Origin: Methylococcaceae bacterium | Lineage (GTDB): Bacteria; Pseudomonadota; Gammaproteobacteria; Methylococcales; Methylomonadaceae | DNA length: 15,499 nt | Direction of reading: 5' to 3' | Assembly: GCA_947505055.1 (NCBI GenBank) | Contig: CANNLO010000076.1 | Location: 1 to 15,499 of the forward strand | In this document: in pieces, positions 6,786 to 12,194 of the stretch | How positions within the stretch are numbered: the stretch's first letter is position 1 | Layout: each line of letters begins with the position of its first letter | Program-made: the position numbers and the translations under genes | Notes under the pieces: generated by a model | Databases searched by the model: none | The model's input: the letters and a program-made list of their open reading frames with translations, nothing else | What the model was told of the DNA's origin: nothing

Positions 6786-9119
6786 TTAAAATTGGCAAGT
6801 GTTTACAAGGCCGGTAGCAGGGCTTGTGATAACACCACATAACAGAGTCGGCACAATACTTCCAACCCCACCGCGACTTGAATACACATTAACTGTAACA
6901 GGCAGTGTATAAATGTTATTAGGGAGTGATGGATTTCCTTTCGGATGCAGCGCATCTAAAATAGTTCCGGAAGCGGTATACTGCCAGCATGGATTATTTC
7001 CGACTGGACAGGGCAATCCACCCGCAGGTGCAACAGCCGGATTGGTTACCAGTTGCATTGGCTGAGGATCACTAGCCATTTGAAGTCCAGACGCACTAAC
7101 AGCCTGAACATACAATTGAAGGTTTGGCGTCGTATTCCGCAATGAAGAGGTCGCTGTTACCTTTAAAATACCTTTATTTTGTTCATTGTCCCAGGTTGCC
7201 TTGATGACGCGCACCGCATCAGGTGTTTGCGTAGCAGGGATAGTCAACTGCATTGCCATCTTACCAGCACATTGGCTGGGCGCCGGCATTGGCTGCGCCC
7301 ATGGGGCAGGATCAAGTGTCCCTACAATCGGCGGATTAGTGCCCGCACTTGCGGTAGTCAAAGGCCCTGACCCACAGGCAAGAAAAGCTAGATCCTGAAA
7401 GTTATTGGGAAGTACTGGATCACCCAAGAACAGATTTTTAGTAAAAATATACTCAAAATTCGGCGCATTATACTGACCGGCAACCAGGCCATTGGCATAT
7501 TTTCCGGCAGGATTTTTTGGATCCAGATAGGCTTGTGGTATGTAACAAGGCATGGTTCTGCTATTACACATTGACCGGCTAACGATACGCACGTTACGTG
7601 TTGGTGGTCCATATGCACCGGTCGCAGGGACAAAACTGGCGCGACCTATAACCGGTGGACCGGATGGATTAACGCTACTTAATAAACGCTCAGTAACCAC
7701 TCCGGTAACCTTGTCAACATCCATCGCAAAAATATCAACCAGAGAACTAGGATCAGTAGTAAAGCCCTCGACATTGACCCTTCCAGTAACTACCTGTGGA
7801 ATATTCTGGATGGGTAAGGCATTGGTGCCGGCAAGTAGACCTTCTATCATCACATAAACAGGCTTGGAACCAGGATAGGTATAAATGCCTATATGAGCAT
7901 TAATGGTATGTGCTGAAATGAAATACGGTGAAACAAACATTGAATTTGCCGTATTTACATCCGCCGTCAAAGTGCCTGAGTAATCAATATAATCGCCAAC
8001 TTCAAAAGGCGCTTGGCGATCAGCACGTGTTGTACATGGAATGTTAGTAGTTGCTCCGTTAGTAGCGGTAATTGTTCCGCAAGGTCCGGGGGCTGGAGCT
8101 GGATTAACGGGCAATGCATCCATTACAAAGCTGTGGCAATAGCCATCATTTTGCGCAGGAAAAGCAGGAAAATTAACACCACTGGCTACGGGTAAATTTC
8201 TACACTTAGAACTATTGACACCTTGTTTGGGACGATTTTGTTGCGGACAAAGCGCATCGGTATCACCGCTGGTGCTAAAAGGATAAGCCCTGGGGATACA
8301 CATTGGAAAACCAGTCGCGGCATGAATGGTTGGATTATCGGTATCGGCTGTAAAACGTTGGTCATACAGATTTTCTTCAACATCACAAGTTCCTTGGGCT
8401 ATACAGCCAGGTCCGCCATGCTTTAAACCGAATCGACCTACCGGATCATTAATTCGAACCCGAGCATCAGGAGACAAACAGTCAGGAGTAACCATTGACT
8501 GCCCAGTAAGACCGTTAGCAGGCAAGCTGGAAGAAACACATAATTCACCGGTTACGTAATCAATAGACTTAATATAACCCTGGCCTAAATTAAGCGACTG
8601 CTGTGAAATAAAGACTAGTCCGGCAATATATTTGGAAACACCTGTTGCGGCATCTTTAACAATATTACCCTGAATATGAATTTCATAAGACGGTAATGGC
8701 AAGGCTCCCGGAGTTGTATCCCTATCTTCAAGCGCCAAACCCGAGGTACCTGGAGGTGTACCAGCCGGTACCAATGCCGGATCAAAAAGTTCTGCCCATG
8801 TCAATGAGGTGGCTGGCATCTGCAAAATAGTATTGCAGGGAATGGTAATCTCAACGCCATTAACAGTTACCCAACCACCATAGAGACGAGGGTCAAGATT
8901 TGCAGAGCCCGGACAAACGCGATGATCCACTGCTGCACTTTGTATATGTCCAATTACATCAAACTGTGTAGGAACTCCTGGTGGTGGAGTGATTGGGCTA
9001 ACCGGGAATATGGCTGGCTTGATTCCATTTAAATTGCCTCCTTGGCCGGCGATGGCACAGTTGGCCGCAACTATTACGCTTGTCAAACCTAAAGCAATGG
9101 AAATGTATCTCAACTTCAT
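6786..9119 (-). CDS. Secreted cysteine-rich protein of unknown family, partner of the di-heme peroxidase
   Basis: I do not recognise this 777-residue protein. The start is well supported: AGAGG lies 8 bases before the ATG, and a clear signal peptide ends at AIA (residue 24). The mature part has 20 cysteines, an even number compatible with many disulfides, and is rich in Pro, Gly, Thr and Asn. Residues 53-112 include an aromatic/beta-rich block (FDVIGHIQSAAVD, then WVTVNGVEITIPCNTILQMP). Blocks at about 146-195 and 373-430 look like small beta-barrel folds, and 625-760 looks Ig-like. There is no heme motif and no multicopper-oxidase copper motif. Trp83, Trp108, Trp607, Trp643 and Trp712 are the only tryptophans. 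It is co-transcribed with a MauG/peroxidase gene, which suggests an oxidised or electron-donating surface protein, as with MopE and CorA. That is inference from context. Confidence 0.8.
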   Translation of the reverse strand: MKLRYISIALGLTSVIVAANCAIAGQGGNLNGIKPAIFPVSPITPPPGVPTQFDVIGHIQSAAVDHRVCPGSANLDPRLYGGWVTVNGVEITIPCNTILQMPATSLTWAELFDPALVPAGTPPGTSGLALEDRDTTPGALPLPSYEIHIQGNIVKDAATGVSKYIAGLVFISQQSLNLGQGYIKSIDYVTGELCVSSSLPANGLTGQSMVTPDCLSPDARVRINDPVGRFGLKHGGPGCIAQGTCDVEENLYDQRFTADTDNPTIHAATGFPMCIPRAYPFSTSGDTDALCPQQNRPKQGVNSSKCRNLPVASGVNFPAFPAQNDGYCHSFVMDALPVNPAPAPGPCGTITATNGATTNIPCTTRADRQAPFEVGDYIDYSGTLTADVNTANSMFVSPYFISAHTINAHIGIYTYPGSKPVYVMIEGLLAGTNALPIQNIPQVVTGRVNVEGFTTDPSSLVDIFAMDVDKVTGVVTERLLSSVNPSGPPVIGRASFVPATGAYGPPTRNVRIVSRSMCNSRTMPCYIPQAYLDPKNPAGKYANGLVAGQYNAPNFEYIFTKNLFLGDPVLPNNFQDLAFLACGSGPLTTASAGTNPPIVGTLDPAPWAQPMPAPSQCAGKMAMQLTIPATQTPDAVRVIKATWDNEQNKGILKVTATSSLRNTTPNLQLYVQAVSASGLQMASDPQPMQLVTNPAVAPAGGLPCPVGNNPCWQYTASGTILDALHPKGNPSLPNNIYTLPVTVNVYSSRGGVGSIVPTLLCGVITSPATGLVNTCQF

Positions 9120-9345
9120 AACAGGAACCTCTATAAATTATTGAATTATCATTAACTCAGTGTAACTAGCCCTGAATTTTTCATCTTCGTCGATAAACTT
9201 AAAGCAAGACCTGTACCAACTCTGAAAATCACCACAAAAAACCATGCACTGAAGCACACTATCAAGCATGACGAGAACCACAACCCAGCTATACAAAAAC
9301 CTTACCACTCCCACAAACCGCGACAGTGCTATCAAATATCGCCCT

Positions 9346-9368
9346 GTGGGGTAAAATGTTTTCCCCAC
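9346..9368. promoter_or_regulatory. Long dyad GTGGGG-AAAA / TTTT-CCCCAC
   Basis: GTGGGG (9346-9351), a single bulged T, then AAAA, TG, TTTT and CCCCAC (9363-9368) make a 10-bp inverted repeat with a 2-base centre. No T-run follows on the minus strand, so an operator is more likely than a terminator, but a terminator for the decayed SCO gene cannot be excluded. Confidence 0.45.
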
Positions 9369-9475
9369 GAAGCCCTCCGCCCTTATTAATCGGACACCTG
9401 ATGTAACCAAAAGTTAGATTAGACTGACAGGTAGAGCTATGACACAAAAACTGTAAAACTGCCAAGATCGGACCC

Positions 9476-9503
9476 GACCTGACAAATCTGTCACTGACCT
9501 GAC
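9476..9503. promoter_or_regulatory. Direct repeats GACCTGAC spaced 20 bp with a central TGACA-n4-TGTCA palindrome
   Basis: GACCTGAC occurs at 9476-9483 and again at 9496-9503, 20 bases apart start to start, about two helical turns. Overlapping and between them, TGACAAATCTGTCA (9480-9493) is a perfect 5-bp inverted repeat with a 4-base spacer. Such an arrangement is typical of a dimeric regulator site; the regulator is unknown. Confidence 0.4.
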
Positions 9504-9634
9504 CAAACACGCACTTAACAAGATGTGAAGCCCAGATTAATCATGAAAAAACACACAATCCTGAGCCCTTCAAATGTGATTATTTTATAGATTTTGTTTC
9601 TTGATTTATGAGATCTGTGCACGGACAGCCCCAC

Positions 9635-10285
9635 TTAACCCAGCAACTCGGCTAAAACTGGACGACTGCCGTTAGGCTCCATCCAGCGCAAATACTCCGC
9701 AAGATATTTGGCATCACCCAACGCAGGCGCAATACCCCATCGTTCCAGAGCCTCAATACCAAATTTAACAACACCCAAATGCTGACTCTTATCGTTATCG
9801 AGTCCCGGATCAGAAAATTTATAACCAAGACTCTCTCTTAACAGCTCAATATTGGCTTTGGTTCCTGTCAAAAATGTCCAACCTGGCTGTATCTTGTGCA
9901 TCTCGGTATAGGCTTTTAGCACAGCAGGTGTATCGTGCTCTGGCTTTAAAGAAATAGAATACATAAAAATATCCTTGCCCATACGCTCACCAAATTCCTT
10001 ATAAACACGTTTGAGGTTAGCAGTCATGCCAGGGCAAATACCTTAGCAATCGGTATAGGTAAAGTTAATCTGACTATCTTGTTCTTGATCAGATCATCAT
10101 AAAAGCGCACCACTTTGCCTTCATGCGTTATCACGGGCACGTTTGGAAAAGTTTTTTTACTACGACTGGCCTGGTTTCCAATAACCGGAGCTTGGGTCTT
10201 GGCTACACTTTCAGGAACAAAAAACTAAAGCTGCGGATACTAAAGAAGCACCCGTCAAATTTTTAAGAAAGTTTCTTTTATTCAT
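9635..10285 (-). pseudogene. Decayed SCO1/SenC copper chaperone gene
   Basis: The original start is at 10285 (MNKRNFLKNLTGASLVSAAL, a secretion signal with a Tat-like KRNFLK). Three lesions break it. First, an extra base in the T-run at 10219-10224 brings an in-frame TGA at 10211-10213. Second, one base is missing near 10070, between the frames encoding FYDDLIKNKIV and INFTYTDC. Third, a TAA at 10043-10045 falls within the copper motif, giving TDC-stop-GICPG where Cys-x3-Cys-Pro is expected. The remaining open frame, from 10027 to 9635, still shows SCO features (KDIFMYSISLKPEHDTP, then His in KSQHLGVVKFG). Unlike the intact paralogue at 11023-11976 it has no cytochrome domain; its C-terminus is a different sequence ending in AELLG. 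It follows the broken oxidase, as in the intact pair. Sequencing error alone is unlikely to give three lesions. Confidence 0.85.
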
Positions 10286-10319
10286 GGCTATTTACTCTGC
10301 AATAGTTGATTGGGGCACT

Positions 10320-10914
10320 TTATTTACCGGCATTAGGATCGGTAGGCGGCACGATTTTGAAGCGAATCATCATCGCGTGATCTTCATGCACTACGTTATG
10401 ACAATGCATTGCGTAATCGCCGTACCAGTCTCGGAACTGCACTTCAAAAGTAATACTCGTTGACCCCTTAGTTCCTTGTGCGGCATCGCCGATTCTCACC
10501 ACATATTTCCTAGATAAATCATCAAGTGCCGTCGGCGCCTTACCATTGTGCTTAATAATCTGAAACTCTTCGTGATGGATATGGACCGAATGCGCCAAAC
10601 TAGCGGCTGAAGTAAGCGTCCACTCTTCTCTGGAGCCTTCCGCCGGATAAGCGCTGATAAGGTTTGGGCTAAAGAACTTACCATTCACCACCCAGGCACC
10701 ATTGCTGGTACCAAAATCAAACTTGCGCTTTAGGTAGTAAATTACCGCAATTGGCAATACGCGTCATAGTCGGTGCGACTATCTTTGTAATAGGACTGCT
10801 TATCGACAACTCAATATAACGGGAAGGACCGCCATCAAGAAAACGGAACCGGCACTTACGACGCTCAACCGTTAAAAACGGTTTAATCTTAAAGTTAACG
10901 GTCAAATGTGGCAA
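10320..10914 (-). pseudogene. Truncated multicopper oxidase remnant
   Basis: Two fragments in different frames. The upstream one, 10914 to 10717, encodes LTVNFKIKPF, KCRFRFLDGGPSRYIELS and IANCGNLLPKAQV before a TGA. It matches the central part of the intact oxidase (MTVNWEYKPY, RYRFRMLNGSVSRNIKV, MIANDGNIM). The downstream fragment, in another frame to 10320, encodes the last cupredoxin domain: RKFDFGTSNGAWVVNG, then HSVHIHHEEF, then HCHNVVHEDHAMMIRF, with all C-terminal copper ligands intact. The frames meet near 10718-10735, where more than 100 residues have been lost. The entire N-terminal half, including the first HxH motifs, is absent, because sequence beyond about 10925 shows no oxidase similarity. 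It precedes the broken SCO gene. A short protein made from the last domain alone is possible but would lack a complete copper cluster. Confidence 0.83.
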
Positions 10915-10965
10915 ATATGACTATTAGGTGACCCGGTGATTTAAATTTATTTGCTTCGAAATGCT

Positions 10966-10990
10966 GGGTTAACGATAAAGCTGTTAACCC
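10966..10990 (-). terminator. GGGTTAAC hairpin after the SCO-cytochrome c gene
   Basis: GGGTTAAC (10966-10973) and GTTAACCC (10983-10990) form a perfect 8-bp stem with a 9-base loop, 33 bases past the stop of the SCO-cytochrome gene. The T-content after the stem on the minus strand is low. It shares its stem core and loop with the hairpin at 12148-12178, so it may be a repeated element used as a terminator. Confidence 0.5.
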
Positions 10991-11022
10991 TACAGAACTT
11001 TTCAGCAACCCGACAATTCAAA

Positions 11023-11976
11023 CTACTCTTTAACCGCCTTGTCATTATCTTCAAGATACTTAAGCAACCCTTCCACTTCCGCATCATCCAATTTGAAATT
11101 AGGCATGTTAACTTTGTTATAACGCTCGAATAAATCACTGGCAATCGGGTCTTTCTCTGCCAATAACTTATCAGGCGCCTTTAACCAACGGGCCAGCCAA
11201 GCCCTGTCTCGGACCTTAGTTACGCCTTGCAAACCAGGACCTATACCCTCTTCATTACCCAGACTATGACAAGAAGCACAACGAAAACGAAACTTCTCTT
11301 CGCCCTTGCTCATATCGGGAAGTCTTTGCGCCTCATCATAAGCGCGCAAATCCGAGTTATGATAAGCATTGAAGCTACTTAAAACCCGCCCCAACTGGTG
11401 AGCTAAAACTTTGGGTTCATCAAAAGGCGAACGTTTCACCCATTGGCCGGTCGCTTCATTACCTATCATAAAGCTGGTCGTGTGCTCAGACAGCTTCGCA
11501 GCTTCTACATCATCTCGGTATAAGCCTAATAATTTTCGCAACAGAGTCACGTCTTTTTTGCTGCCGGTTAAAAAGCTCCAGCCGGAATCAGAACCGATTT
11601 TAAATTTTTCGGTATAGGCTTTAAGCACCTTTGGGGTATCGTGATCCGGATCAATACTAATCGAATAAAAGAAAATATCTTTTCCCATTCGATCACCCAG
11701 TAATCTTTGCACCTGGCGTAAACTCGCGGTCTCTGCAGGACAGCTATCACCACAGTGGGTAAAGATAAAATTGATTGCGACAATCTTATCTTTAATAAGA
11801 TCATCATAAAAATGGACTTTTTTGCCGTCCTGATTAACTAATTCAATATTAGGAAAATAATCCTTACCCCAAGGAGAGCCCTTAGGAGCCGCCCAAGCCA
11901 GGCCACTACCAAGTAACAATATTACACCAATGGATAGCCCTCTCTTTAAACCAGCAATAATGCCACGTACTTTCAT
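11023..11976 (-). CDS. SCO1/SenC copper chaperone fused to a cytochrome c domain
   Basis: Secreted 317-residue fusion. The ATG at 11976 has AGGAG 9 bases upstream, and a signal peptide ends near residue 29 (LLLGSGLAWA). The SCO thioredoxin-fold domain, about 40-200, has the copper motif Cys75-x3-Cys79-Pro (FIFTHCGDSCP) and the third ligand His165 (SEHTTSFMIG), so it should bind copper. A mono-heme cytochrome c domain follows, about 222-312, with CASCH at 233-237 and the likely axial Met291 (NMPNF). SCO proteins deliver copper or reduce thiols during copper-site assembly; the fused heme could supply or take electrons. It lies 218 bases after the multicopper oxidase gene, with a hairpin between, so it is probably functionally linked though not necessarily on one transcript. 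Copper delivery to the oxidase is the natural reading. Confidence 0.92.
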   Translation of the reverse strand: MKVRGIIAGLKRGLSIGVILLLGSGLAWAAPKGSPWGKDYFPNIELVNQDGKKVHFYDDLIKDKIVAINFIFTHCGDSCPAETASLRQVQRLLGDRMGKDIFFYSISIDPDHDTPKVLKAYTEKFKIGSDSGWSFLTGSKKDVTLLRKLLGLYRDDVEAAKLSEHTTSFMIGNEATGQWVKRSPFDEPKVLAHQLGRVLSSFNAYHNSDLRAYDEAQRLPDMSKGEEKFRFRCASCHSLGNEEGIGPGLQGVTKVRDRAWLARWLKAPDKLLAEKDPIASDLFERYNKVNMPNFKLDDAEVEGLLKYLEDNDKAVKE

Positions 11977-12147
11977 CTTTCTAATCTCCTGTTATATAAC
12001 TATTTATTGAATGATAAAGTTTGGCCTGAATATCCACCAACCCAAGTTCTTAAAGTTTACCATTTATCGTTTATTTCATGTTATCAACATAAATCCGGCT
12101 ATCTTCTATTCGGTAACTAGCCATTTAAAACCTATAGCCTTGAAAAT

Positions 12148-12178
12148 ATTGGGTTAACAATAAAGCCGTTAACCCAAT
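12148..12178 (-). terminator. Strong hairpin after the multicopper oxidase gene
   Basis: ATTGGGTTAAC (12148-12158) and GTTAACCCAAT (12168-12178) form a perfect 11-bp stem with a 9-base loop, 16 bases past the oxidase stop. On the minus strand it is followed by the T-rich ATTTTC. This is the best terminator in the window. Confidence 0.7.
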
Positions 12179-12194
12179 CACCTATGCCCGCCCT

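Larger units (their letters stand above)
9120..9634. promoter_or_regulatory. 515-base intergenic control region upstream of the secreted protein/peroxidase operon
   Basis: Open frames here are short and their products do not look like proteins, so I call no gene. The region carries at least three ordered sequence symmetries, listed separately, lying 227 to 385 bases upstream of the secreted-protein gene. The only long leader in this half of the window, it probably contains the operon promoter. A weak pair on the minus strand near the gene (GTTACA, 18 bases, AATAAT) is the best sigma-70 candidate and is not convincing. Confidence 0.45.

Noticed and set aside
9138..9510. Two overlapping minus-strand open frames in the long intergenic region
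   Set aside because: They overlap in different frames, show no domain, and cross the palindromes of the control region; no convincing ribosome site was seen.
10320..10757. Possible stand-alone small single-domain copper protein
   Set aside because: It begins without a credible start inside a frame junction, lacks a signal peptide, and matches only the last domain of a multidomain oxidase, so a remnant is the better explanation.
10951..11144. Open frames on both strands around the end of the SCO-cytochrome gene
   Set aside because: They are shadows of the cytochrome c coding frame, whose heme and Met ligands make it the real frame.
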